From: Clostridium sp. D53t1_180928_C8
Lineage (GTDB): Bacteria > Bacillota > Clostridia > Clostridiales > Clostridiaceae
Direction: 5' to 3'
NCBI RefSeq assembly: GCF_015667795.1
Contig: NZ_JADPEL010000035.1
Coordinates: 1 to 34,921, forward strand
Length of the DNA stretch: 34,921 nt
Shown: one piece after another, positions 25,665-34,835 of the stretch
Position numbering within the stretch: position 1 is the stretch's first letter
How the letters are laid out: each line of letters begins with the position of its first letter
The notes under the pieces: generated by a model
Told to the model about the DNA's origin: nothing
Seen by the model: only the letters and a program-made list of their open reading frames with translations
Database searches by the model: none
Position numbers and translations under genes: made by a program

Positions 25665-27470
25665 ATGTTTAAAATATTTAAAAACTTTAAAAGAAAGGAA
25701 TGGATATTATTAAGTATTAGTATAATTTTTATTATTTCTCAAGTTTGGCTTGATTTAAAGTTACCTGATTATATGAGTGAAATTACTCAACTTGTTCAAA
25801 GTCCTGGAAGTAAAATGAGTGAAATTTTAACTGCTGGTGGCTGGATGTTAACTTGTGCATTAGGTAGTTTAGTAGCTTCAATTATTGTTGCAGGGCTTGC
25901 ATCAAAAATATCAGCAAACTTTTCAGCAAGACTTAGATTTAGATTATTTGATAAAGTTCAATCATTTTCCATGGAGGAAATTAACAATTTTTCTACTGCA
26001 AGTTTGATTACACGTTCTACAAATGATATTACTCAACTTCAAATATTTATAGTTATGGGGTTACAAGTATTAATAAAAGCACCGATTCTTGCAGTATGGG
26101 CAATACTAAAAATTACTGGTAGGAATTTTGAACTTTCATTAACAACAGGTGTAGCGGTAGCATTATTATTAATTATAGTTGCTATATGTGTTATAATATC
26201 ACTACCCAAATTTAGGAAAATTCAAAAATTAACAGATAACTTAAATAGAGTTTCAAGAGAAAATCTTTCGGGTATAGCTGTTACTAGAGCATATAATGCT
26301 GAAAAATATCAGGAGGATAAATTTGAAGAGGCAAACTTAGAGCTTACAAAGGTTAATTTATTCGCAAATCATGTTATGGCTATTTTATTACCAAGTATTA
26401 GTTTTATTATGAGTGGTGTAAGCCTTGCAATTTATTGGATTGGAGCTATTTTAATTCAAAATGCGCCTATAAATGAGAAAATGGTATTATTTTCTGAGAT
26501 TATAGTATTTTCTTCATACGCAATGCAGGTAATAATGGCATTTATGATGTTGGTAATGGTATTTATTATGCTTCCACGTGCGACTGTTGCAGCTAAAAGA
26601 ATTAATGAAGTATTAGATACAAAAAGTAAAATAAAAAATGGAATAGTAAAGGAATCACCAATTGGAATTTTGGGGGAGGTAGAATTTAAAAATGTTAGTT
26701 TTAAATATCCAGATGCTGATGAATATATTATAAAGAATATTAATTTTAAAGCAAATAAAGGGGAAACAGTAGCATTTATTGGAGCAACTGGTTCTGGTAA
26801 AAGTACATTAATTAATCTTATACCACGATTTTATGATGTGACAGAAGGTGAAGTATTAGTTGATGGAGTTAATGTAAAAGAATATGATGAAAAATATCTT
26901 AGAAATAAATTAGGTTATGTATCTCAAAAAGTTACTTTGTTTGAAGGAACAGTTGAGTCAAATATAGCTTTTGGAGAAAGTGGAAAGAGAGAAACTACAA
27001 AGAATGATGTTATTTATGGAGTTTATGCAGCACAAGCATCTGAGTTCGTAGAAAAATTAGATGGGGAATATGGGGCTCATATTGCGCAAGGTGGTACAAA
27101 TCTTTCAGGAGGACAAAAGCAACGTTTATCAATAGCAAGAGCGATAGCACGTTATCCTGAAGTATTAATTTTTGATGATTCATTTTCTGCACTTGACTAT
27201 AAAACAGATAGTAAACTTCGTAAATTCTTAAAAAGAGAGAGTACAGGAACTACAATGCTAGTAGTTGCTCAAAGAATAAGTAGTATAAAGGAGGCAGATA
27301 AGATTATTGTATTAGAAGATGGATGTATGGTTGGTGTGGGAAAACATGATGAATTAATTAAAAATTGTAATATCTATAGAGAAATTGCTTATTCTCAGCT
27401 TTCAAAGGAAGAGTTAGCTGTAGATAAAGAGGTTGCATGTTCAGAAGTTTTAAAAGAGGAGGTTGTATAA
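25665..27470 (+). CDS. Heterodimeric ABC exporter, subunit 1 (degenerate ATPase site)
   Basis: A 601-aa half transporter with six transmembrane helices (1-310) and a nucleotide-binding domain. Walker A is GATGSGKST (373-381), the signature LSGGQ is canonical (480-484), and Walker B ends FDDS. The catalytic Glu is replaced by Asp505, and the switch His by Gln536 (VAQRISS). This is the known pattern of the degenerate-site subunit in type IV heterodimeric exporters such as TM287/288 or LmrCD. GGAAGGAG precedes the ATG. Its stop overlaps the start of the second subunit by one base. The export substrate is unknown; lipids, drugs or peptides are the usual choices. Confidence 0.93.
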   Translation: MFKIFKNFKRKEWILLSISIIFIISQVWLDLKLPDYMSEITQLVQSPGSKMSEILTAGGWMLTCALGSLVASIIVAGLASKISANFSARLRFRLFDKVQSFSMEEINNFSTASLITRSTNDITQLQIFIVMGLQVLIKAPILAVWAILKITGRNFELSLTTGVAVALLLIIVAICVIISLPKFRKIQKLTDNLNRVSRENLSGIAVTRAYNAEKYQEDKFEEANLELTKVNLFANHVMAILLPSISFIMSGVSLAIYWIGAILIQNAPINEKMVLFSEIIVFSSYAMQVIMAFMMLVMVFIMLPRATVAAKRINEVLDTKSKIKNGIVKESPIGILGEVEFKNVSFKYPDADEYIIKNINFKANKGETVAFIGATGSGKSTLINLIPRFYDVTEGEVLVDGVNVKEYDEKYLRNKLGYVSQKVTLFEGTVESNIAFGESGKRETTKNDVIYGVYAAQASEFVEKLDGEYGAHIAQGGTNLSGGQKQRLSIARAIARYPEVLIFDDSFSALDYKTDSKLRKFLKRESTGTTMLVVAQRISSIKEADKIIVLEDGCMVGVGKHDELIKNCNIYREIAYSQLSKEELAVDKEVACSEVLKEEVV

Positions 27471-29230
27471 TGAATAAAGGTGAAAAACAAGAAAAAAACT
27501 TAAGTAAGATTATAATATACTGTAAAAAGTATTATATATCAATAGTAATAGCACTTATATGTGCAGTAATAGGAACTATATTATCTTTGTTTGGACCTGA
27601 TAAGCTTTCGGAAATGACAGATATTATGGCGGCTGGTTTAATGGGAAATATGGATATGACTAAAATAATATCTATAGGATTAACACTTGTTACTATTTAT
27701 GTTTTTAGTGCCATATTAAATTTGATACAAGGATATATTATGGCTACAATAACACAAAAGATTTCTAAAAATTTAAGAAGTGATATTTCTAAAAAGATAA
27801 ATAGACTTCCAATGTCATATTATAATAATAATACAACTGGGGATTTGCTTTCGCGTATTACTAATGACGTAGATACAATAGGACAAGCATTAAATCAAAG
27901 TGTTGGATCCTTAATAACTGCAGTTTTCTTATTTTTAGGTTCATTAATTATGATGTTAAAAACAAATGTTATTATGACAGTAACTGCAGTTTTAGCAACT
28001 ATAATTGGTTTTGTATCAATCATGATAGTAATGAAAAGTTCTCAAAAATATTTTACTAGTCATCAGGAATATTTAGGTAAAATAAATGGTCATATTGAAG
28101 AAGTATATTCAGGGCATACTATCGTAAAAGCATATAATGCAGAAGAAAATATGAGTCTTATATTTAAAGATTTAAACTCTAAGCTTAAAAACAGTGCATT
28201 TAGAGCACAGTTTCTTTCGGGGCTTATGATGCCAATTATGAATTTTATAGGCAACTTAGGATATGTAGCAGTCTGTATAGTAGGAGCAGCACTTGCAATG
28301 AAAGGAAACATATCATTTGGTGTTATTGTAGCATTTACTATATATGTTCGTTACTTTACTCAGCCCCTTTCTCAAATAGCACAAGGAGTACAAAGTTTAC
28401 AATCGGCAGCAGCAGCAAGTCATCGTGTATTTGAATTCTTAGAAGCAAAAGAAATGGAAAATGAAAATAATAAATTTACTTCACTTATAAATGCTAAAGG
28501 GAAGGTTGAATTTAAAAGTGTTAAGTTTGGATATGAGGGTTCAGATAGAATTATAATAAATAATTTCTCAGCTATGGCTAAACCAGGTCAGAAGATTGCA
28601 ATAGTAGGACCAACAGGTGCAGGAAAATCTACATTAGTTAATTTGCTTATGCGTTTTAATGAAATACATAGTGGAGAAATTTTAATTGATGATATTTCAA
28701 TAAGTGATTTAACAAGAGAAAATATCCATGATTTATTCTGTATGGTATTGCAAGATACATGGTTATTTGAAGGTACAATAAGAGAAAATCTTGTGTATAA
28801 TAAAAAGGATGTTCCAGATGAAGTAATTAAAAATGCATGCAAATCGGTAGGATTAGATCATTTTGTTGAAACGTTGCATAATGGATATGATACTATTTTA
28901 AATGATAAAGTTAACTTATCTGCTGGACAAAAGCAGCAGCTTACAATTGCAAGAGCAATGATTAAGGATTCTCCAATGTTAATTTTAGATGAAGCAACAA
29001 GTTCAGTAGATACGAGAACAGAACTTCTAATTCAGAATGCAATGGATAAACTCATGGAAGGTAGAACTTCTTTTGTTATTGCTCATAGGCTTTCAACTAT
29101 TAGGAATGCAGATGTAATTCTTGTATTAAAGGATGGAGATGTTTTAGAGTGTGGAAATCATGAAGAATTAATTGCTAAAAATGGTTTCTATGCAGAACTT
29201 TATAATAGTCAGTTTGAACAAGTGGCATAA
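27470..29230 (+). CDS. Heterodimeric ABC exporter, subunit 2 (catalytic site)
   Basis: A 586-aa half transporter. Six transmembrane helices occupy about 12-320. The nucleotide-binding domain has Walker A GPTGAGKST (380-388), a changed signature LSAGQ (483-487) in place of LSGGQ, an intact Walker B with catalytic Glu508 (LILDEATSS), and the switch His539 (IAHRLST). Its altered signature pairs with the degenerate Walker site of subunit 1, and its intact Walker site pairs with the canonical signature of subunit 1. The ATG at 27470 is preferred over the in-frame ATG at 27437, because AGAGGAGG at 27455-27462 is spaced for it and it forms a one-base overlap with the previous stop. Confidence 0.93.
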   Translation: MNKGEKQEKNLSKIIIYCKKYYISIVIALICAVIGTILSLFGPDKLSEMTDIMAAGLMGNMDMTKIISIGLTLVTIYVFSAILNLIQGYIMATITQKISKNLRSDISKKINRLPMSYYNNNTTGDLLSRITNDVDTIGQALNQSVGSLITAVFLFLGSLIMMLKTNVIMTVTAVLATIIGFVSIMIVMKSSQKYFTSHQEYLGKINGHIEEVYSGHTIVKAYNAEENMSLIFKDLNSKLKNSAFRAQFLSGLMMPIMNFIGNLGYVAVCIVGAALAMKGNISFGVIVAFTIYVRYFTQPLSQIAQGVQSLQSAAAASHRVFEFLEAKEMENENNKFTSLINAKGKVEFKSVKFGYEGSDRIIINNFSAMAKPGQKIAIVGPTGAGKSTLVNLLMRFNEIHSGEILIDDISISDLTRENIHDLFCMVLQDTWLFEGTIRENLVYNKKDVPDEVIKNACKSVGLDHFVETLHNGYDTILNDKVNLSAGQKQQLTIARAMIKDSPMLILDEATSSVDTRTELLIQNAMDKLMEGRTSFVIAHRLSTIRNADVILVLKDGDVLECGNHEELIAKNGFYAELYNSQFEQVA

Positions 29231-29248
29231 ATAGAAATTAGTCTTTAA

Positions 29249-29288
29249 GATATGAAGCTAGTATAATTTCTAGTTTTATATCTTTTTT
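29249..29288 (+). terminator. Intrinsic terminator after the ABC exporter
   Basis: An imperfect 13-bp stem (GATATGAAGCTAG with CTAGTTTTATATC, mismatched or wobble at two positions) is followed by TTTTTT. Confidence 0.7.
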
Positions 29289-29311
29289 CATGAAATTATA
29301 TTGTAAAATTT

Positions 29312-29350
29312 AAAATCTCAAGGAGATTATTTAATTCCTTGAGATTTTTT
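29312..29350. terminator. Bidirectional terminator before the flavodoxin gene
   Basis: A perfect 13-bp stem (AAAATCTCAAGGA with TCCTTGAGATTTT, loop of 11) has T-runs on both strands. It mainly serves the minus-strand flavodoxin gene, whose stop is at 29365. Confidence 0.85.
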
Positions 29351-29364
29351 ATAAAATGTACTAC

Positions 29365-29913
29365 TTATATTTTAAATTTAACATATTCAACTATAGGCTT
29401 AATAGTAGTTTTATTAGTAAAATCAACAACATCACCATAAGTGGCAATTAAATCTTTATCATCATTTTTTAATGTTTCAGCATCTTTTTTACAAAGCATA
29501 TTATACATAATTTTCATCATAGCTTTATGAACAAAATTAAGTTTCTTATAATCAATACCACCACGTAAATTGAAAATTTTAATCTTATCTTGCATTTCTA
29601 CTGAAAGTATCTTACTTATAGAGTTTTTAATAGAATCAATATTTTCTTTATTATTTGTATCGGCTAGTCCACAGGTAAATAATATTAAATTTTTATTAGA
29701 GAGTTTATCAAAATTCTTTGTAATTAAATTAATTCCACTTATTCCACCTGCATAAAGTCCACCACCATAAATAATAGTATCATATTCTAAAAGTTTTTCT
29801 ATAGATATATTTTTCTTTTCAATTAAATCACAAGAAAGCTCTTCAGCTAACCATTCAGCATATTTTTTAGTTGAACCATATTTAGATTGATATACAACAA
29901 TAATATTACCCAT
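29365..29913 (-). CDS. Flavodoxin-domain protein
   Basis: A 182-aa protein. The FMN phosphate loop is visible at YQSKYGSTKKYAEWLAEEL near the N-terminus, followed by the flavodoxin strands (YDTIIYGGGLYAGGISG, LILFTCGLAD). It is longer than a simple flavodoxin and resembles the HemG/flavodoxin-like group (menaquinone-dependent protoporphyrinogen oxidase relatives), which in clostridia is mostly uncharacterised. AAGGAGGA lies directly upstream of the ATG on the minus strand. It is a lone gene with its own terminator. A redox role in the cytoplasm is inferred. Confidence 0.85.
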   Translation of the reverse strand: MGNIIVVYQSKYGSTKKYAEWLAEELSCDLIEKKNISIEKLLEYDTIIYGGGLYAGGISGINLITKNFDKLSNKNLILFTCGLADTNNKENIDSIKNSISKILSVEMQDKIKIFNLRGGIDYKKLNFVHKAMMKIMYNMLCKKDAETLKNDDKDLIATYGDVVDFTNKTTIKPIVEYVKFKI

Positions 29914-30049
29914 ACTTTCCTCCTTAAAAATATAAATGTATAGTTTAATTTTAATATTTAATAATAGATAGTACTAATATTTAAATTTATTACAAAAAGT
30001 AGTAAAATTAATTTAATAAAGATTTATTTTGAGAGGTATTAATTAAATA

Positions 30050-30907
30050 ATGATATATTTAGATAGCTTTATATTTGTTAATGAAAATAGAGAATATAAT
30101 TTTATATTAGATGAAAAGAGAACTTGCTATGATTCCTTTTATCCATTTAAAATTCTTTCTAAGAATCAGTTTGAAAGAATTGATTTCGATAGAATTACAA
30201 TTTTATATGGAGGAAATGGTTCTGGGAAATCAACCGCATTAAATATAATAGCAGAAAAGATAAAAGTACATAGGGATTCCATATATAATAAATCTAATTT
30301 TTATTCAAAGTATGTAGATATGTGTGAAGTAAATATTGAAAATGATATCCCAGAAAAAAGTAGAATTATAACAAGTGATGATGTATTCGATTATATGTTA
30401 AATATTAGAAACATTAATGAAGGAATTGATAATAAAAGGGAGAAACTTTTTGAAGAATATTTAGATAATAAATATAATAGATTTCAAATGCAATCAATAG
30501 ATGATTATGATAAATTAAGAAAGGTAAATGAATCTAGAAGTAAAACACAATCTAAATATGTACGTCATAATTTAATGGATAATGTAAGAGAATATTCTAA
30601 CGGTGAAAATGCATTTAGATATTTTATTTCAAAAATTGAGGAGAGTGGATTATATATATTAGATGAGCCTGAAAATAGCCTTTCACCAAAGCGTCAAATA
30701 GAATTAGTTAAATTTATTGAAGAACATGCACGGTATTTAGGATGTCAATTTATTATAGCAACTCACTCACCTTTTATACTTTCGTTAAAAGGTGCAAAGA
30801 TATATGATTTAGATGAAAATCCAGTTGACATAAAGAAATGGACTGAACTTGAAAATGTACAACAGTACTATACTTTCTTTAAGGAACATAAAAGTGAATT
30901 TGAATAG
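30050..30907 (+). CDS. AAA/ABC-like ATPase, stand-alone
   Basis: A 285-aa soluble ATPase. Walker A is GGNGSGKST (residues 54-62), an ABC-like signature YSNGENAF lies near residue 183, Walker B is LYILDEPENSLSP, and the switch His is in IATHSPF. The region between carries a small helical insertion. This is the AAA_21/RecF-like fold seen in uncharacterised bacterial ATPases. It lacks any membrane partner, and no nuclease or toxin gene is adjacent, so a defence role cannot be argued from context. The ribosome-binding site GAGAGG is 13 bp from the ATG, somewhat long. The function is unknown. Confidence 0.8.
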   Translation: MIYLDSFIFVNENREYNFILDEKRTCYDSFYPFKILSKNQFERIDFDRITILYGGNGSGKSTALNIIAEKIKVHRDSIYNKSNFYSKYVDMCEVNIENDIPEKSRIITSDDVFDYMLNIRNINEGIDNKREKLFEEYLDNKYNRFQMQSIDDYDKLRKVNESRSKTQSKYVRHNLMDNVREYSNGENAFRYFISKIEESGLYILDEPENSLSPKRQIELVKFIEEHARYLGCQFIIATHSPFILSLKGAKIYDLDENPVDIKKWTELENVQQYYTFFKEHKSEFE

Positions 30908-30997
30908 ATAACTTTTATTTATTATTAATTATATAGAAATAATAAACAAGGTGAATTATAATAAGGCTATAATAGATGATGGGAAGGATTAAAAAAT

Positions 30998-31990
30998 ATG
31001 AAATTGGGAATTATAGGTTCAGGAATGATTGTAAAAGAGTTTTTAACAATTACACATCATATAGATGGATTAGTATTAGAAGCTATATATGGAAGAGTTA
31101 ATAAAAAGGAAAAATTAAATAAAATTAAGAATACATATGGAATTAAAAAAGTTTTTTATGATTATGATGAATTATTAAATAGTGATATTGATACTGTGTA
31201 TATTGCATTGCCCAATAATTTGCATTTTAAATTTGCTAAACAAGCATTAGAAGCTAATAAAAATGTTATTGTTGAGAAACCAATAACAACAAATTATAAA
31301 GAAACACTAATATTGAGTGACTTAGCTAAGGAAAGAAAGTTATTTATATTTGAAGCTATAACTAATCAATATCTACCTAATTATAAAAAGATTAAGGAGT
31401 TAGTTCCTAAATTAGGAGATATTAAAATTGTCCAATGTAATTTCTCACAATATTCTAGCAGATATAATAGTTTTAAAGAAGGAAATATATTACCTGTATT
31501 TGATCCAAATTTTGCTGGAGGAGCCTTAATGGATCTGAATATATATAATATTCATTATGTTGTGGGGTTATTTGGAAAACCTAAAAATGTAGAGTATTAT
31601 CCCAATATAGAAAGAGGAATAGATACATCAGGAATATTAATATTAGAATATAATAGTTTTAAATGTGTATGTATTGGAGCAAAAGATTGTAAAGCTCCTA
31701 TTTCAAATAATATTCAAGGGGATAAAGGATGTATATATCAAGATAATCCAACTAATTCATGTGAAAGTTTTAAAGTCTTAATGAATGATGGAACGCATAA
31801 TTTAATTAATGAAAATATTTATGATAATAGAATAGTTAATGAATTTATTGAATTTATAGAAATTATTAAGAATAATAACTTAGAAAGATGTTATGAAATG
31901 CTAGAACATAGTTTAATAGTTGCAGAAATTCAAACTATAGCTAGAATGAAATCAGGAATTATATTTGATGCGGATAATGAAATAGTCTAA
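30998..31990 (+). CDS. Gfo/Idh/MocA-family oxidoreductase
   Basis: A 330-aa NAD(P)-dependent dehydrogenase-like protein. The dinucleotide-binding loop is at the N-terminus (LGIIGSGMI), the family motif EKP is at residues 93-95 (VEKPITTN), and the substrate-side region GGALMDLNIYNIHYV contains the conserved Asp and His. Family members oxidise or reduce sugars, inositols or related compounds. It lies downstream of the ATPase but on its own ribosome-binding site (AAGGA). A link to glycan use elsewhere in the window is possible but unsupported by position. A strong terminator follows at 32016. Confidence 0.9.
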   Translation: MKLGIIGSGMIVKEFLTITHHIDGLVLEAIYGRVNKKEKLNKIKNTYGIKKVFYDYDELLNSDIDTVYIALPNNLHFKFAKQALEANKNVIVEKPITTNYKETLILSDLAKERKLFIFEAITNQYLPNYKKIKELVPKLGDIKIVQCNFSQYSSRYNSFKEGNILPVFDPNFAGGALMDLNIYNIHYVVGLFGKPKNVEYYPNIERGIDTSGILILEYNSFKCVCIGAKDCKAPISNNIQGDKGCIYQDNPTNSCESFKVLMNDGTHNLINENIYDNRIVNEFIEFIEIIKNNNLERCYEMLEHSLIVAEIQTIARMKSGIIFDADNEIV

Positions 31991-32015
31991 AAAAGATATT
32001 ATAACTAGTTATAAT

Positions 32016-32059
32016 AAAAGGGTTATTTTGAATATTACAGTATTCAAAATAACCCTTTT
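32016..32059. terminator. Bidirectional terminator between convergent genes
   Basis: A perfect 19-bp stem (AAAAGGGTTATTTTGAATA with its complement, loop TTACAG) lies between the oxidoreductase and the minus-strand hypothetical gene. It overlaps the stop codon of the latter. Confidence 0.9.
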
Positions 32060-33248
32060 ATTTAAATAAATTTAGACCTCTATTACATTTGAGAATTTTT
32101 ATATTACATGTATTACTGTCTACAGATTCATCTGGCACTTTATCATTAGCATAATGAACTATAAGATTTGCCGTATTTGAAATATAGTCTGAAGGTAATT
32201 TGCTGGAATTAGAAATTTTTACTATTAAAGTGATTAAAATTTTTGTGTTTTCGTATTTTTCATCATTATATATATCAATAATTATAGGAGATACCCTTTG
32301 AGTTATCATAAATTTAACAGTTTTAGAATTAGATGATATTATTGAGACAGATATAAGTTCGATTCCAGGCGCTAAGGGTTCAGTTAGAGTATAGCTTATT
32401 TCATATGAAAGTGAATTAGCATAAAATTCAAGATAATAATTAAAAGTTTGAAAATTATTGATAAATATTGAAGTTATGCTAGAAATTTTTCTTAGTATAT
32501 TAGGTGTATCATTTTTCAGAAGTACACCTCCTATAGAATATCTAAAACCAGAACGTGGTGGTGAGTTTGTAATAATGTTTATTGTAGTAGGATTTTCTGT
32601 GTATGTTAAAATAGCCTTAGAGTTAGCAGTATTTTCACTTTGTGTACCTTCAATATAAATAATTTTATTATCAGTAGAAAAATCTATTTTAGGATCACCT
32701 GTATAAATATTATCAGGAAGATATAATTCTTTATTTTCTACCCACGGAGCTGGTTCACTTATACATTGTAATTTTTCAGCATTATTATTTACTTTATGAA
32801 TAAATTCTGTATCTGCAAAGAATAAATAAAACTCTGTAACTTCATTTCCTGAAGAATCTTTTATACTAATATTAGTAATTGTATAATCTATTCTTGTAGT
32901 AACTGTAGGATTTGGTTGTTGTTGAAATTGAAGAGAAATTATTGAGTTATCTGTATTTTCAAAATATTTAGCAAAATTTCCGTTTGGGTGAGGCGTTGAA
33001 AATTTTATTTCAGGACTTTCATTACTATCCATTGTATAGTTAAAATCAAATTTAACTGTATAACCATTTTTCAGGTAATTTTTTATAGTTAAGATATCAC
33101 TAGAAACATTTGTGGAATTGCTTGAAAGAATTGGAGGATTAATATCTTTAAGATTTATCCAACCTATTTTATAACTAAAATCATCAGTAGAAATTCTCAT
33201 GTTTTCTTTTGCAAAAAGATAAATTGCATAATTAGTAGGATTACTCAT
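32058..33248 (-). CDS. Hypothetical beta-rich protein, possible spore- or surface-layer component
   Basis: A 396-aa protein of unknown function. It has no signal peptide and no membrane helix. It is rich in Ser, Thr, Asn and Ile and in short beta-strand patterns. The C-terminal part (SNTANLIVHYANDKVPDESVDSNTCNI) recalls DUF11-type surface repeats. Cys is scarce and mostly near the end. A ribosome-binding site (AGAGGGA) precedes the ATG. Upstream is a promoter-like CATATTATA at 33285-33277 of the type read by mother-cell sporulation sigma factors. A protein lacking a signal but expressed in the mother cell could be added to the spore surface; this is an inference. A phage or other structural protein is the alternative. 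Confidence 0.6.
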   Translation of the reverse strand: MSNPTNYAIYLFAKENMRISTDDFSYKIGWINLKDINPPILSSNSTNVSSDILTIKNYLKNGYTVKFDFNYTMDSNESPEIKFSTPHPNGNFAKYFENTDNSIISLQFQQQPNPTVTTRIDYTITNISIKDSSGNEVTEFYLFFADTEFIHKVNNNAEKLQCISEPAPWVENKELYLPDNIYTGDPKIDFSTDNKIIYIEGTQSENTANSKAILTYTENPTTINIITNSPPRSGFRYSIGGVLLKNDTPNILRKISSITSIFINNFQTFNYYLEFYANSLSYEISYTLTEPLAPGIELISVSIISSNSKTVKFMITQRVSPIIIDIYNDEKYENTKILITLIVKISNSSKLPSDYISNTANLIVHYANDKVPDESVDSNTCNIKILKCNRGLNLFK

Positions 33249-33276
33249 AATTCCCTCTAAACATTACTTGCTTTTA

Positions 33277-33304
33277 TATAATATGATTACAAACGTTAAA
33301 ATAT
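33277..33304 (-). promoter_or_regulatory. Candidate sporulation (SigE/SigK-type) promoter
   Basis: On the minus strand CATATTATA (33285-33277) fits the mother-cell -10 pattern CATANNNTA. ATA (33304-33302) lies 16 bp upstream, as in the SigE-type consensus. The start of the 396-aa gene is 29 bp downstream, with a ribosome-binding site in between. In AT-rich DNA this could arise by chance. Confidence 0.45.
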
Positions 33305-33309
33305 CATTA

Positions 33310-33358
33310 AAAATAGAAAAAGTATCGCTAAGATTTATAGAGATACTTTTTCTATTTT
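33310..33358 (-). terminator. Terminator after the 180-aa hypothetical gene
   Basis: A perfect 17-bp stem (AAAATAGAAAAAGTATC and its complement, loop of 15) lies just after the stop of the minus-strand gene at 33361. The T-rich 3' arm and the following ATATTTT complete it. It separates the two hypothetical genes transcriptionally. Confidence 0.85.
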
Positions 33359-33360
33359 AA

Positions 33361-33903
33361 TTAACAATCACAGTTTTTAGTAATTACTTCTTCCCACCAA
33401 CCAAATGCAAATATTATTTTATCAATTATTACAGGTGAGAATCCACCAATATAGACACTAAGTGATTGATTAGGACCTAGTATAATTTGTCCACCATCAA
33501 CAACTAATGTTGAATTTGGAGATACTATTCTACTAAATATAGGAACACCATCATATGGAGGATTAGAAGTTGGATTTAGATATTTAATTTGTCCCTTATG
33601 ATTTGGTTCTGGATAAATACTTGTATTAGCACAACTAACTAAATTGCTAATTTTACCTTTATTAGATGATGATCTTAAATAAAATTCTGATGATAAGTTA
33701 TTATCAGAAATATTTGTTATAGTAATAGCATTTACGTAGATATTTCGATTTGAATTAGGTGGATTGTATAATATAGCTAAAGAATGTTCAGTCTCACCAT
33801 TTAAAATAGGTGTTTGACCAATGAAATAATTTCCTTTTCCAGATTGATATAATTGATAATCTATTGATACATCAAAAGATGTTTTTTTATTATAATAAGA
33901 CAT
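33361..33903 (-). CDS. Hypothetical protein, possibly DUF6143 family
   Basis: A 180-aa soluble protein without signal peptide or membrane helix. The pattern GQTPILNGETEHSLAILYNPP followed by NIYVNAITITNIS and a C-terminal ILGPNQSLSVYIGG recalls a family that I remember as DUF6143, found in spore-forming Firmicutes; its function is unknown. The sequence predicts an all-beta fold and ends in a Cys pair (NCDC). It reads in the same direction as the 396-aa hypothetical gene but is separated from it by a terminator. A candidate -10 (CATAATATG, one mismatch to the mother-cell consensus) is upstream without a clear -35. A spore-surface role is speculation. Confidence 0.6.
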   Translation of the reverse strand: MSYYNKKTSFDVSIDYQLYQSGKGNYFIGQTPILNGETEHSLAILYNPPNSNRNIYVNAITITNISDNNLSSEFYLRSSSNKGKISNLVSCANTSIYPEPNHKGQIKYLNPTSNPPYDGVPIFSRIVSPNSTLVVDGGQIILGPNQSLSVYIGGFSPVIIDKIIFAFGWWEEVITKNCDC

Positions 33904-34094
33904 TTAATCACCTACATTTAATATTATAAGATTTTACTTCTTACATATTATGTTATTCTTTAAGGATAGAAAATGATACAAATTAATATAATTATGGAAA
34001 GTAATAATTTTTTATTTAAGAAAATAGTAATTTAGAATATAATTTATAGATAAACGTATAGTAAATAAATATTTTTTGAAAGAGGGAAAATCAT

Positions 34095-34745
34095 ATGCCT
34101 ATATATAGATTAACAGAAGAAATAATATTTCCAAACCCAGAGTTAGCAGAAGAGGATGGATTACTAGCTGTAGGAGGAGATTTAAGTATTGATAGACTTT
34201 TATTAGCCTATTGTAATGGTATTTTTCCATGGTATAGTGATGATGAACCAATACTATGGTGGTGTCCTAAACCAAGATTTATTATAAAACCAAATGAAAT
34301 TAATATATCAAAGTCAATGAAAAGAGTCTTTAATAAAGGTGAATTTAAAGTTACTTTTGATAGAGAATTTGACGAAGTAATAAAAAACTGTAAGGAACTT
34401 AGAGAAAATAAAGAGGGTACATGGATAAATAATGAAATTATGAATGCATATATAAAATTATTTAGAGTTGGATTTGCATCTAGTGTGGAAGTATATAAGG
34501 AAGGTGAACTTGTTGGAGGCCTTTACGGAGTTAAAATAGGAAAATGCTTCTTTGGTGAAAGTATGTTTTCTAAGGTAACAAATGCATCTAAGGTAGCTTT
34601 AATAAGTATGTGTAAAAAATTAGAAGAAGAAGGATATATATTTTTAGACTGTCAAATGCATACTAATCATTTAGAAAGCATGGGAGGAAAATTTGTGAGT
34701 TGGGATGAATTTAAGATAATGCTACAAAGTGGAATTAATATATAG
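34095..34745 (+). CDS. aat: Leucyl/phenylalanyl-tRNA-protein transferase
   Basis: A 216-aa enzyme of the Aat family. It moves Leu or Phe from aminoacyl-tRNA to the N-terminus of proteins starting with Arg or Lys, marking them for the N-degron pathway (ClpS/ClpAP in other bacteria). Family motifs are clear along the length: GLLAVGGDLS, GIFPWYSDDEPILWWCPKPR, GTWINNEIMNAY, GGLYGVKIGKCFFGESMFS and FLDCQMHTNHLESMGG. The length is normal (E. coli about 234 aa). Start ATG follows AGAGGG. It stands alone here; whether this organism has ClpS cannot be judged from the window. Confidence 0.97.
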   Translation: MPIYRLTEEIIFPNPELAEEDGLLAVGGDLSIDRLLLAYCNGIFPWYSDDEPILWWCPKPRFIIKPNEINISKSMKRVFNKGEFKVTFDREFDEVIKNCKELRENKEGTWINNEIMNAYIKLFRVGFASSVEVYKEGELVGGLYGVKIGKCFFGESMFSKVTNASKVALISMCKKLEEEGYIFLDCQMHTNHLESMGGKFVSWDEFKIMLQSGINI

Positions 34746-34835
34746 TTATGTATATAAAAGTTATTTAAATATTTAATTTTAGAATGGCACTATATAATAA
34801 ATGTTAAAATTTATATGTAATAGAAAGGGGGATAG

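Noticed and set aside
30050-30907. Anti-phage defence system based on the stand-alone ATPase
   Set aside because: No nuclease, reverse transcriptase, toxin or other effector adjoins; a flavodoxin protein and an oxidoreductase gene flank it.
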